Positions 37,353 through 46,927 are shown, counted from the stretch's first letter. The stretch: 64,000 nt of DNA from Roseburia sp. 1XD42-34 (GCF_009917385.1 NZ_QWLJ01000011.1:1-64000), one strand, 5' to 3'. The notes: generated by a model from the sequence alone, not told the origin. Numbers and translations are program-made.

Positions 37353-37559
37353 TAAAACGACATCCGTTGAATACAAAAAATAAGTACGTACATAATATTA
37401 ATTTTTTTGACTACTTATGAAGCTTGGCTTATCCTCAATTCTTATGAAGAAATACTATAAACTAAAAAATCTTATACTTTTTCTATAGTGAAATGATAAA
37501 AATATTGAAATCTAGCCACAATATACTACAATAATTAGTAGAAGGACTTTTATATTTTT

Positions 37560-37729
37560 TAGTGCGAACCCCAAGTGCACATGAAATCCCCGGGGCATTC
37601 GCACCAATGAAATAGAATAATGTGGTTTATTTTTAACAAAAATTTACTATTTAACCCTTTACTTACTTGATTTTCACCTATAAAACCCAATTAATTCCAT
37701 AAAATTGGATTTTATAGGTGAAAATCGCT
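37560..37729 (+). promoter_or_regulatory. Leader of CRISPR array 2
   Basis: Homologous to the array 1 leader but on the opposite strand. It begins AGTGCGAACCCCAAGTGCAC, closes a potential hairpin at GGGGCATTCGCAC, continues TGGTTTATTTTTAACAAAA, and ends AAAATCGCT at the first repeat. The stretch 37274-37559 between cas3 and this leader is AT-rich and holds the cas promoter. Confidence 0.85.
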
Positions 37730-38811
37730 GTCGCACCTTGTATAGGTGCGTGGATTGAAATCAAAAATTAAACCATCAATTTTTTAAAAAACCACTGTCG
37801 CACCTTGTATAGGTGCGTGGATTGAAATTATGAAAAATTTACCTCAAACATAATTACAGTTAGTCGCACCTTGTATAGGTGCGTGGATTGAAATGGGATT
37901 CATCTAAAAATGTCAAAGCCAGAACATGTCGCACCTTGTATAGGTGCGTGGATTGAAATACTAACCCAATCGCCTGTCTTTGTTAAATCAACACGTCGCA
38001 CCTTGTATAGGTGCGTGGATTGAAATTCAAATTGGGCTCTCACCATTTCAACAATCGCAACGTCGCACCTTGTATAGGTGCGTGGATTGAAATTAGCAAC
38101 AATTATAATCTTCATGCTAATCAGTCGGGTCGCACCTTGTATAGGTGCGTGGATTGAAATTCCGTCTTCTTCGTCCCAATCATCTTCGTCATCCTCGTCG
38201 CACCTTGTATAGGTGCGTGGATTGAAATCAGTACCATCCATACGCGCTTTGGCAAAAACATTGTCGCACCTTGTATAGGTGCGTGGATTGAAATCTGTGT
38301 TGTCGCTTAAAGGTAAAACGACTATTGCGTCGCACCTTGTATAGGTGCGTGGATTGAAATTCTTATTTTATCGTTTGATCTGCTAAGTGTTATTAGTCGC
38401 ACCTTGTATAGGTGCGTGGATTGAAATAAACGGTGTTAAAGTTACAAATACAAAAGGTATATGTCGCACCTTGTATAGGTGCGTGGATTGAAATTATATA
38501 CATCTTTAAAGGATTTGTAATTCCTTGAGTCGCACCTTGTATAGGTGCGTGGATTGAAATTCACTTCAAACTGTGATTTATAAAAGTTAGCAGCGGTCGC
38601 ACCTTGTATAGGTGCGTGGATTGAAATAATGTCAACACTTTTGATATGAAAAATTTGATATGTCGCACCTTGTATAGGTGCGTGGATTGAAATAAGACAA
38701 CTATATAAACGTTATTGCAGGAGCGCGTCGCACCTTGTATAGGTGCGTGGATTGAAATAGCTGTATGCCACGTTTTGCTCCAAATTATTTGGAGTCGCAC
38801 CTTATATAGAG
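37730..38811 (+). CRISPR. CRISPR array 2 (type I-C), sixteen intact repeats plus a decayed terminal repeat
   Basis: The 32-bp repeat begins GTCGCACCTTGTATAGGTGC and ends GTGGATTGAAAT. Intact copies start at 37730, 37797, 37863, 37928, 37995, 38062, 38129, 38197, 38263, 38329, 38396, 38463, 38529, 38596, 38662 and 38727. A degenerate last repeat starts at 38794 (GTCGCACCTTATATAGA). The 16 spacers are 33-36 bp. The repeat forms a GCACCT/AGGTGC stem for Cas5 cleavage. Spacer 7 (38161-38196) in reverse encodes an acidic Asp/Glu run. Confidence 0.98.
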
Positions 38812-38825
38812 GGTCGCAAATGTGA

Positions 38826-39629
38826 GAAAAATATCCCCCCTCTTGAACTACTCTCTGGCCATTTCCGTAGCTGGAAAAATGCCTCATTCATTTTCACCCA
38901 AAACACACTTTCGCTTCTGTTCACCCTTTAGATTCGTGATAGTGATTTTTGTTCATTTAACTCATCAATTAGGCTAATGATCAAGTTGCTATTTAAATGA
39001 GTACCTACCTTTATATTTTAAAGCTTTGGTTTTCCACTTCACCATTGAAGCCAATTTTTAATTAGTTGTTACATGTAAGCAGGCGCCTTATAAATGTCCG
39101 TTTCAAAATGTGCATTTTTGCTTGTCTAAACATATACACTTTCGCTTAAAGTGCGCTTCCCCTATACATCTTGCATCAATAATTACAACTTCACTTGGAG
39201 ACCTCTGCTCGGATGATTTGACAACCAAAAGCTAGCTATTACAGGGGCTAGCTGACCGAACAAGGCGATTATGCTCGCCCCTCCAAAAGTTGTAATACAC
39301 ACTGGGGAGCAAAATATACACGGTTAAACGAGCATTCTTGTACGTACTTAAATTAGTATTTATAGGCGCTTGATGGGTGATTAAATGAAAGAGCAAACCA
39401 GATTAATATGGTATGGAGAGACTTATAAGTAAAACAAAAGCCTTAAGTATTATCTTCACATAACATAGATACTAATAATAAATTCGAAACTAAATACCTC
39501 TTTAAAACGTACAACGTAATACATGGATAGGAATGAATTCCAAACAAATCCATTTTTCCCATAACGATGTCACATTTCATTTCACAGAAAAAACTTCGCA
39601 ATATACCACCATAAAGGAAGGAAGCTTTT
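38826..39629. other. Intergenic gap after CRISPR array 2, nothing recognised
   Basis: About 800 bp of AT-rich sequence without a supported gene. A short inverted pair CTAGCT/AGCTAG lies near 39230-39253. It may be the remnant of the array's old end or of lost accessory genes. Confidence 0.4.
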
Positions 39630-40127
39630 ATGTACCAACATATAGAAGAACCAAAACAGAAAATTTCACAACATGCAATTAACGTATGGCGTTTCACCAA
39701 TACGATTGGACATTTTATTTTTTCAATCATTATAGTTGTATTACTTATCCTAAATGCCAATTTTGAATGGTATGGTTGGATTGGTTACGTATTATGGATA
39801 TTACTGGGACTTGATATTATTTCTGCTATTTGGAGCGTGTTTTTTGAACCGATTCTACTGCAAAAGTATTGGCGTTACGGAATAAACAAGGATTTTGTTC
39901 AACTAAAGCACGGAAGATGGAATATGGAGCATCAAGCCATCCCAATGACGAAAATTCAATATGTCAGCTTAAAGCAAGGCCCAATTTTGCGTAAGTACGG
40001 ACTATCTAGTGTTACCATTGGAACAATGGCGTCTACCCATGAAATCCCTGCTATACAGGAGGATGAAGCAAAAACCATTCGTGATGAAATCGCTGCACTC
40101 GCCAAAATTAGGGAAGTGGAGAGCTAA
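39630..40127 (+). CDS. ydbS: PH-domain membrane protein YdbS
   Basis: A 165-residue membrane protein with two hydrophobic segments (about 28-48 and 53-72) followed by a bacterial PH-like domain (bPH2) with KYWRYGINKDFVQLKHGRWN. In Bacillus, YdbS and YdbT together are reported to protect against a linear antimicrobial peptide (amyloliquecidin). GGAAGG before the ATG supports the start. The gene's stop overlaps the ydbT ATG by one base. Confidence 0.85.
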   Translation: MYQHIEEPKQKISQHAINVWRFTNTIGHFIFSIIIVVLLILNANFEWYGWIGYVLWILLGLDIISAIWSVFFEPILLQKYWRYGINKDFVQLKHGRWNMEHQAIPMTKIQYVSLKQGPILRKYGLSSVTIGTMASTHEIPAIQEDEAKTIRDEIAALAKIREVES

Positions 40128-41644
40128 TGGAAACGAATAAACGCATGCACCCAATGATGATGCTCTTATCCTTTATTGCTTCATTAAAAGATATTTTTTT
40201 CATGTTTATTTTCTTATTTATAATTCATTTTTCTTCCACGGCAACATGGGTCGAAATAGGTAGAATCCTTTTCTTTGCCTATCTTATTTATAAAGTTTTC
40301 TCGGTAATCGCAACGTGGTGGCGCACAACGTATAGTGTAAATAATAGCTTTATTGAAATAAGGCAAGGCGTTTTCACACGAAAACAGCATCAAATCCCTT
40401 TTGATCGTATACAAAATGTCCAGACAAATACACCATTTTATTTACGCCCACTTAACTTAACAGCACTTACATTAGAAACAGGCGCAGAAGATGAGGATTC
40501 ATCATTTACTTTTACCGCTATCTCGAAGCAAGAAGCAGAACAGATCGAACATGTTTTGGATTATTATACAAAACAGCAAGCTCAGGAGCCAGAAGCAATA
40601 CAAACATCCGAAACGGAAACTGCTAGTTCCAACACTCAACCTGTTATGCAAGATAAAAGAATCGTTCACTTTAACCCTACAAAAAAAGATGTTTTAAAAG
40701 CGTCTGTGTTATCCTTTAGCTACTTATTACTCATTCCTGTACTAGCTTCACTGCTCCGTAACATTGATGAAGTATATGACTTATCGGAAACAAGTGAAAA
40801 GATTTTTGACTTTCTAAGAGAATCATGGTTTTGGCTAAGTGTACTTATTTTTATGTTTATTATAATCACGATTGGGTTTGGATTAGTTCGCACCTATTTA
40901 AAGTATGGACGCTATGAGATTTCCTCTGACCAAGAGAGGATATATATTCGCAAAGGGGTGTTGAACGAGCAGCATTTTTCTATTCGCAAGCAAAATGTGC
41001 AAGCCGTTCATATTGAACAATCATTGTTAAAACGCATGCTTCGGATAGCAGAGGTAAAGCTAATCAGTGCTGGTGGTGTTGACATTTCCGGTGAAGAAAT
41101 AAACTCGCTTTACCCCTTTTTACCAATAAATCGGGCTTACAACATGATTGAGGAAATACTGCCTGAATTTGCAATTAAAACAGGTATGGAGCAGCTGCCA
41201 AAAAAATCTTTAGTTGCACGAATATGTCAACTTCCATTACTTTGGATTATTGGTACAACCATTATCGTCATTTTCTTTCCAAAGTGGTGGCCTATCTCGA
41301 TTATTTTGTTTCTGTTAACGGTTGCCTCAAGAATACTAGATTATTATTTTACCTGTTATTTGATTCACGGAGAAGTATTGCAAGTCCGAACAGGCGGTTT
41401 CTTTACTACAACTAGTATTACAACCCGCGAGAAAATCATTGAATTTAAGCTTGAACAAGATTTAATTCAAAAGCGCTTTGGCCTCGCAGATATGGAAACA
41501 ACAAATCGTAGCAAACCCATTCATGTCAATTCCTTAGATAATATCCCTATTGACATGGCCAAACATACCTTTGCATGGTATACAGGTCGAAGCCCTAAAG
41601 TAGAGGGAGGATCATATGGAAAACAAGATCTATATAGAAGATAA
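40127..41644 (+). CDS. ydbT: PH-domain membrane protein YdbT
   Basis: A 505-residue partner of YdbS with two pairs of hydrophobic helices near the N-terminus (about 12-65) and the middle (about 195-245), another near 365-400, and three bPH2 domains. Each domain opens with a turn like IEIRQGVFTRKQHQIPFDRIQNVQ (landmark). Coupled to ydbS upstream and overlapping the following small gene by 29 bp, so three proteins are probably made together. Confidence 0.85.
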   Translation: METNKRMHPMMMLLSFIASLKDIFFMFIFLFIIHFSSTATWVEIGRILFFAYLIYKVFSVIATWWRTTYSVNNSFIEIRQGVFTRKQHQIPFDRIQNVQTNTPFYLRPLNLTALTLETGAEDEDSSFTFTAISKQEAEQIEHVLDYYTKQQAQEPEAIQTSETETASSNTQPVMQDKRIVHFNPTKKDVLKASVLSFSYLLLIPVLASLLRNIDEVYDLSETSEKIFDFLRESWFWLSVLIFMFIIITIGFGLVRTYLKYGRYEISSDQERIYIRKGVLNEQHFSIRKQNVQAVHIEQSLLKRMLRIAEVKLISAGGVDISGEEINSLYPFLPINRAYNMIEEILPEFAIKTGMEQLPKKSLVARICQLPLLWIIGTTIIVIFFPKWWPISIILFLLTVASRILDYYFTCYLIHGEVLQVRTGGFFTTTSITTREKIIEFKLEQDLIQKRFGLADMETTNRSKPIHVNSLDNIPIDMAKHTFAWYTGRSPKVEGGSYGKQDLYRR

Positions 41645-42128
41645 TTTTTTCTCAGCAGGAAGAACAACAATTAGGAACCATCATAATGAAAAAATCGGTG
41701 ACTTAGATTTAAAAACAGCTTTCTCATCTAGTATTAACGTGTATGATAGTCAAGGCACAAGACTTGCAGAAGGAAAGTTTAAAAGCTTCTTTTCTAGTCA
41801 ATGGGTTGTCATCGATGCAACTGCAGAAATAATCGGAACGTTAAAAGCGAACTGGTTTTCCTTTAAAAAAGAGTATACGTATACCGTAAAGAATGGACAT
41901 AAATACACGATTACCTCACCTGTTTTCTCCAAAACATTCACCATGACAGATGAGCAGAAACGGGAAATAGTAGCTTCATTCACTCGTGTTAGTAGCTTTT
42001 TTTCTTCTCCTGCGTATGAACTTATAAACCATACAGATCGTTTATCGATGGAAGAATTCATTGTTGTCGTCATGGGCGTCAATGCGATTGAAAAGAGTCA
42101 AGCAGCTGCTAGTAGCGGGGGCGGCTAA
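41616..42128 (+). CDS. LURP-one-like / tubby-C-like small protein
   Basis: A 170-residue soluble protein of beta-rich composition. The pattern of short strands with DSQGTRLAEGKFKS and YTYTVKNGHKYTITSPVF resembles LURP-one/scramblase-like domains found in Bacillus, which I recognise only moderately. A GGGAGG site inside the end of ydbT precedes the ATG. The C-terminus has a Ser/Gly tail. Operon membership suggests a role in the same envelope defence; I cannot assign a function. Confidence 0.55.
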   Translation: MENKIYIEDNFFSAGRTTIRNHHNEKIGDLDLKTAFSSSINVYDSQGTRLAEGKFKSFFSSQWVVIDATAEIIGTLKANWFSFKKEYTYTVKNGHKYTITSPVFSKTFTMTDEQKREIVASFTRVSSFFSSPAYELINHTDRLSMEEFIVVVMGVNAIEKSQAAASSGGG

Positions 42129-42131
42129 AGA

Positions 42132-42155
42132 GCGTTGTCGTAAGCGAGACGACGC
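42132..42155 (+). terminator. Terminator of the ydbS-ydbT operon
   Basis: GCGTTGTC-GTAAGCGA-GACGACGC pairs over eight bases (one wobble) and is followed by CTTATTTT, four bases past the last stop codon. Confidence 0.7.
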
Positions 42156-42200
42156 CTTATTTTACAGCGATTGAGGTTGGAGAAATTTCTTTCTTATAAT

Positions 42201-42280
42201 AAGCCGCATGAATTAACGTACCTCCACGAAAGTTAGCAGAAGACTTTTGGGAGTAACCTACCCACCGATTTATGCGGCTT
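42201..42280. repeat. 80-bp element bounded by a 9-bp inverted repeat
   Basis: AAGCCGCAT at 42201 and ATGCGGCTT ending at 42280 are perfect complements with a 62-base loop that includes CCTCC and GGGAG arms. No gene lies within. It could be a structured transcript, a decayed small element, or a bidirectional terminator between the convergent ydbT and FNT operons. Confidence 0.45.
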
Positions 42281-42411
42281 CTTGTTCAGACATTAAAAAC
42301 GTCAAATCATGTTCATGTTAGCGATTTTTTACTGTAATAAAATGGCACGTGTCGCTTTTTGCTTGTATTCATGAAAATTTTTTCCTTCGAAGCTCACCTT
42401 ATTCAAGCCCT

Positions 42412-43230
42412 TTAGCCAAGCTTTCTTTTCTCTGCTACTCGGTTTGACTGTCTAGACCGTTTATCAGATGAAGTTAAGTAAGCATAGACACCCCCTAAAA
42501 AGAAGCCGCCACCAACTATATTACCTACTGTCACAGGGATTAGATTATAAATGGCACCCAGCAAGGTAATCGTTTCCGGATGAGGTGCTGTTAACGCTAG
42601 CGAAAAAGTTACCATGTTTGCTACACTATGTTCAAATCCAGAAGCAACAAAACCAAACACTAAAAGCATCATCACTAATATTTTGGCACCATCGCCTTTT
42701 ATATGCATCGGAATCCAAACGGCTAAACAAACGATTAAATTACATAAAATACCCCGAAAAAATAGTGCCCATATACTTAAATCCATCTTAGCAGCAGCTG
42801 TTTTCATTAAATAATGACTGTCCTCAGCTGAAGCATATAATCCTGTCCCTACAATTAATAGCGCAAAGAAAACTCCTCCGATTAAGTTTCCACTATAGCA
42901 AGCAAGCCAATTTTGCAATGTGTCCTTAACAGTTGTCTGCTTTCGTAGCGTACTCATCGTAAAATACATGGTATTACCAGTAAATAATTCCGCATCCCCA
43001 TAAATAATCAGCACAAGGGCGACCCCGAAAAAAATGGAAGCCATTATTGTTGCAGTAGGTGAAGAAATATCAAAATATCCTTCTGCTAACCTATAGGATA
43101 GTATTAATCCTATCCCTACATATACTCCTGCTAACGCTGCTTTTAGCAAATATTTTATAAGCGAATTATTTAATAAATCTTTCTTTTTTAAAGCAAGGTT
43201 TACTGCTTGTTCGATTGGTTGACTTTCCAT
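42412..43230 (-). CDS. Formate/nitrite transporter family channel (YwcJ-like)
   Basis: FNT-family pentameric channel of 272 residues for formate, nitrite or related monovalent acids. Six hydrophobic helices are visible; AELFTGNTMYF and GFEHSVANM are family motifs for the pore entrance and selectivity region. A basic C-terminal tail follows. AGGAG precedes the ATG. A perfect Fnr-type palindrome upstream indicates induction without oxygen. Confidence 0.88.
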   Translation of the reverse strand: MESQPIEQAVNLALKKKDLLNNSLIKYLLKAALAGVYVGIGLILSYRLAEGYFDISSPTATIMASIFFGVALVLIIYGDAELFTGNTMYFTMSTLRKQTTVKDTLQNWLACYSGNLIGGVFFALLIVGTGLYASAEDSHYLMKTAAAKMDLSIWALFFRGILCNLIVCLAVWIPMHIKGDGAKILVMMLLVFGFVASGFEHSVANMVTFSLALTAPHPETITLLGAIYNLIPVTVGNIVGGGFFLGGVYAYLTSSDKRSRQSNRVAEKRKLG

Positions 43231-43273
43231 TATGACTACTCCTTTTGTCTTATGCTGTAATAAAGTAATTTAA

Positions 43274-43289
43274 TGTGAAATAATTCACA
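43274..43289. promoter_or_regulatory. Fnr-type operator upstream of the FNT gene
   Basis: TGTGA-AATAAT-TCACA matches the Bacillus Fnr consensus exactly. It lies about 44-59 bp before the start codon, so with a short leader its centre could be near -41. The rest of the 329-bp gap to the HAD gene shows nothing else. Confidence 0.65.
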
Positions 43290-43559
43290 TTAATGCTATT
43301 AAAAATGGTAGTCCTCACGTATTTTAATAAAGTAAGAGGACTACATTATATCTATCTTCTATGTCCCTATTTAACATCCGTACTAATAAATAGTAACGTA
43401 TATTTAGGATGAAGGAAAGATGTTTTTTCATACATATTGTAAATTATAGCTTTCTCAGCAATCAAACAGCTCAAGTGTTATTGAATTCCATCATTTCTAC
43501 ATTATAAAAGGAAGAGATGACTTACAGCGCATCGATATTTCCTTCCTTTAAAACAGGTA

Positions 43560-44123
43560 CTATAGCTTAACCGTATCCAAAAATGCATCATAGTTGCTTA
43601 TATGAAAATCTGCATCAGCTTGCTTATTTTGAAAGCTGCACGTCTTGATGCTTAATTCTTTGGCTGGTAACAAATCAATTTCCCGGTCGCCTATTGCAAT
43701 ATCAATTTGATATTTATTATGTAAATAAGCATAGGAAGAACTGTCTGGCTTACGTGGAAATTGGTCATCACTCGTCACCATATCCTTAAAATAAGCAGTC
43801 AATCCATGATAGCCTAAGATACGTTCCACATTTTCACGATCTTTATGTGTCACAATGACATTTGTCTTTGCTGACTGCAAAACTCCCTCCAAGCCGGGAA
43901 ATGGTTCCACCTCCTCTGGCTTCATGTTATCTATAAGGCGGCGCACCTCTATCTCCTGCTCTTTTGTCATCTGGAAATATGCGATGGTGTGGGAAAAAGA
44001 CTGCTTTAACTGCATATAAATTTCATTTTCAGTTGCCTTTTTTGCTAAAACTTGCTTGAAACACTTCGTGTAACTCGGATATGTATTAATCAGAGTTCCA
44101 TCAAAGTCCCATAGTAAATGCAT
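43560..44123 (-). CDS. HAD-superfamily hydrolase (phosphoglycolate phosphatase-like)
   Basis: A 187-residue HAD-IA phosphatase with motif I DFDGT at 6-10, motif II VTHKD near residue 91 and motif III/IV IAIGDREID near 143. The cap is of the small helical type. Substrate unknown. It lies just upstream of a hydroxyacid dehydrogenase on the same strand but 67 bp away. Confidence 0.85.
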   Translation of the reverse strand: MHLLWDFDGTLINTYPSYTKCFKQVLAKKATENEIYMQLKQSFSHTIAYFQMTKEQEIEVRRLIDNMKPEEVEPFPGLEGVLQSAKTNVIVTHKDRENVERILGYHGLTAYFKDMVTSDDQFPRKPDSSSYAYLHNKYQIDIAIGDREIDLLPAKELSIKTCSFQNKQADADFHISNYDAFLDTVKL

Positions 44124-44190
44124 AATTTCTCTACGCCTCCTTTTCTTTACATAATGGTACCTATCCCCTTATAAGGGGGAGCCATGTTAT

Positions 44191-45153
44191 CTAATACCCC
44201 TTTTCAAAATTAACGAGATTGATTGCTGGTATTTCCCCTTGGAGGTAATGTTGTAAATTTGGAAGAAAGATATCATCGATGACACGCTCATCATAATGCT
44301 CGGTTGAGCCCGCAGTATGGGGGGTAACGATGACATTTTCCATTTCCCATAGCGGACTATCCACAGGTAAGGGTTCGGAGGCGAACACGTCCAATCCTGC
44401 ACCTGCAATCTCATTTTGCTGTAAGGCTTGAATCAAAGCTTCCTCGTCTACAATACCGCCGCGCCCAATATTGATTAGTATCGCCGAATCCTTCATCCTT
44501 TTAAATTGGTTAGCTGAAAACATATTTCTCGTTGCGTCGGTTAATGGTAATGTAATCACAACAAAGTCACATTGAGAAAGTACTTGGTCGAGCTGTTCTG
44601 GCTTGTACATTTGATCAACGTAATCGGTAGGCATTCCCGAGTGGCGTACACCAAGCACCTTCATTCCAAATGCTTTAGCGATTTTAGCTGTTTCCATACC
44701 AATAGCCCCAACACCAATAATTCCAATTGTTTGATGATGAATTTCCTGTTTTAAACGTGCATGGTACCATTTTTTCTCTTGCTGTTGCCTAACATAGGTA
44801 TGAATTTTTCGAGTGAGTCCCAAAATTAGTGCAAAAATAGTTTCCGAAATGGGATAAGCGTGAACACCATTCGCACTTGTTACAAGAACATTATGTTGTT
44901 GTAACTTGGTTAATGGAAGGTTATCAATTCCAGCGCTCCATGTTTGTACCCACTTTAGACGCTTATTTTCGACAAATACAATAGGCTCGATTGCCTTTTT
45001 CCAGTGCAAGATAATTTCCGCCTCTTTTAAATCGCCCCTTACTTCTTCCAATTCCTTGTTCGCGACTACTCTCCAATTTGGAAGTGCTTGTTGTATCCTA
45101 TCTACATGTGCTTCCTTTAAATCCATGTTCATAACTAATGTTCGCTTATCCAT
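44191..45153 (-). CDS. D-isomer-specific 2-hydroxyacid dehydrogenase
   Basis: NAD(P)-dependent dehydrogenase of 320 residues. The nucleotide-binding Gly motif GIIGVGAIGMETA lies near residue 143, INIGRGGIVDEEAL near 225 provides Arg, FASEPLP the Glu, and VTPHTAGSTEHYD the catalytic His. It reduces a 2-keto acid or oxidises a D-hydroxy acid; substrate is not evident. No tight operon. Confidence 0.88.
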   Translation of the reverse strand: MDKRTLVMNMDLKEAHVDRIQQALPNWRVVANKELEEVRGDLKEAEIILHWKKAIEPIVFVENKRLKWVQTWSAGIDNLPLTKLQQHNVLVTSANGVHAYPISETIFALILGLTRKIHTYVRQQQEKKWYHARLKQEIHHQTIGIIGVGAIGMETAKIAKAFGMKVLGVRHSGMPTDYVDQMYKPEQLDQVLSQCDFVVITLPLTDATRNMFSANQFKRMKDSAILINIGRGGIVDEEALIQALQQNEIAGAGLDVFASEPLPVDSPLWEMENVIVTPHTAGSTEHYDERVIDDIFLPNLQHYLQGEIPAINLVNFEKGY

Positions 45154-45302
45154 CGTATCCTCCTTCTCAAGTTACCTATTGTTTCCCTGCAAATTCTATT
45201 GCGTACAGATAAAGCAGAGATAGCTTATTTAAAACATTTTGTTAACCAGTTGCGTTTATCTATTGCTTAAAGCATTTCATTTTCCCCCTTCATGCCACAG
45301 CT

Positions 45303-45701
45303 TTAAAATTGGATTTCGTCTAGCGCTGTACTTCGCAACTGACCTTCTTTGAAATAAGGCTCTTGTTGTATTGTCTTTTTAGGAAAAATAAACGTCCAAG
45401 GCATACTGCACTTACCAGGAATAACCAATCTTTTATCAGAAAATGTTTCCGTTGCAATTGGAGTGTTTGCTTCGTAATAAGTCAATGTTTGATGATGAAG
45501 GATCCAATTTGTTTCCAAACCATTTTGAATAAGTACCGTTATTAATAAATCACCACGATGATTATGCACTTGGTTTAGTAATAGAAATGGGCAAAGTGGC
45601 TTGTCCATTTCATTTACTTGTTCAAAAACATGTTTTATTCTTTCTCTATCTCTTGCATCAATGGTTCTATCCCAGACCGCTTCAAAAATTAAGCGTTGCA
45701 T
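45303..45701 (-). CDS. SLAP-domain-like protein
   Basis: A 132-residue protein with a beta-rich pattern ending CSMPWTFIFPKKTI, which resembles SLAP domains of Bacillus accessory S-layer proteins. The first half begins MQRLIFEAVWDRTIDARDRERI. There is no signal peptide, so it is cytoplasmic as a stand-alone domain. Identification is by pattern only. Confidence 0.55.
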   Translation of the reverse strand: MQRLIFEAVWDRTIDARDRERIKHVFEQVNEMDKPLCPFLLLNQVHNHRGDLLITVLIQNGLETNWILHHQTLTYYEANTPIATETFSDKRLVIPGKCSMPWTFIFPKKTIQQEPYFKEGQLRSTALDEIQF

Positions 45702-45962
45702 ATTCTCACCTCATTTACGCTTAGTATACCATTTTCGCGTGTCAATCGCTTACCATTCATGTACATATGCATATACCAGAAATGAGTATCGTACAGCCAA
45801 GGATCAGAGACTTGTTGAAAAACAGTAGTGGTACAAGCCATACTGGTTGAATACAATAGTATCGAAAAGACGAAATGGGGATAATAAGTCCATTATACTG
45901 CATTTCATCCCGTATAAGGTGCTGCAAGACTCCCGCTTCAGGAGTTGGATACCTGTACGGCA

Positions 45963-46094
45963 CCAAGTCTAAGTGGAAGATAACAGCACCTAAATACCCT
46001 ATTTCTTAAAACGGCTTTAGGTCATTATATCCTCGGGCTACTAACAAGCCGTATGGGATAAATGAATCCCCTACCGATAGAAGATCCACTTTAT
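45963..46094 (-). repeat. Dispersed repeat R2, copy b (inverted)
   Basis: Reverse complement of the R2 copy at 5482-5608. Shared blocks in the R2 direction are AAAGTGGATCTTC, the TAGGGGATTCA arm, GGCTTGTTAGTAG, ACCTAAAGCC, GAAATAGGGTATTTAGG and GCTGTTATCTTCCACTTAG. It sits in the 453-bp gap between the SLAP gene and the LysE gene. I see no gene in the rest of the gap (45702-45962). Confidence 0.75.
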
Positions 46095-46154
46095 ATCATT
46101 ACTGTTTTATATACTGTAATCTAATTTGGACGAGCGAATAAAGAAGGTGATCAA

Positions 46155-46781
46155 ATGAATTTTTTAGGTTATATCCTATTAGGTATTTCTTTATCAGCAC
46201 CCGTGGGACCCATCAATGCGGCACAACTAAATAAAGGGATGCATCATGGTTTTATCCACGCTTGGTTAGTTGGATTAGGCGGAATGATTGGGGATCTTAT
46301 CTTTATGCTGCTCATTTACTTTGGTGTAGCACAATTTTTAACGACACCATTCATGAAAACATTCCTATGGCTATTTGGCTTTTTCATTCTTGTCTATACC
46401 GGAATAGAAAGTATAACTGGAGCGAAAAAGTCGTTGCATGTCGATCACGCTATTCGACAGACGTCAAAGATGAAATCATTTCGTACGGGTTTTCTTTTGG
46501 CTATTTCCAATCCACTAAATATTATTTTCTGGCTTGGGATTTATGGTGCTGTATTAGCAAAAACAAGTGACTTGTACAGTAATTATCAGTTGTTATTGTA
46601 TAGTAGTGGGATATTTTTAGGCATCTTTCTTTGGGATGTGATTATGGCAGGAGTTGCCTCTTCTTTTCGAAGATTCTTTCATGAACGGGTGCAATATTTC
46701 ATTACGATTGGTGCTGGATTGCTGCTCATCGGTTTTGGATTATACTTCGGATATGAAGCAGTACTTCTATTAACGAACTAG
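46155..46781 (+). CDS. LysE-family amino-acid exporter
   Basis: A 208-residue membrane exporter with six hydrophobic segments. The family motif GISLSAPVGPINAAQL is at residues 12-27, and NPLNIIFWLG occurs near residue 118. AAGGTG before the ATG supports the start. Substrate may be a basic or neutral amino acid; it cannot be read from sequence. Single gene. Confidence 0.85.
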   Translation: MNFLGYILLGISLSAPVGPINAAQLNKGMHHGFIHAWLVGLGGMIGDLIFMLLIYFGVAQFLTTPFMKTFLWLFGFFILVYTGIESITGAKKSLHVDHAIRQTSKMKSFRTGFLLAISNPLNIIFWLGIYGAVLAKTSDLYSNYQLLLYSSGIFLGIFLWDVIMAGVASSFRRFFHERVQYFITIGAGLLLIGFGLYFGYEAVLLLTN

Positions 46782-46927
46782 TTGTCTATAGTGGCTCTTT
46801 CCACGAGAATTAGACAGGCTCAAAGTTCCGTCGATATCCACACTATTCACCTCCCTATTCATACATAGGCAAGCACCCATTTCTCATCCTTATCATACGT
46901 TATCACAAGAAGGAGGAAGTGGGAAAA

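Noticed and set aside
37900..38887. Minus-strand open frames of 113 and 108 codons across CRISPR array 2
   Set aside because: They consist of repeat-encoded peptides (such as FNPRTYTRCD and FQSTHLYKVR) and spacers, a known artefact of CRISPR arrays.
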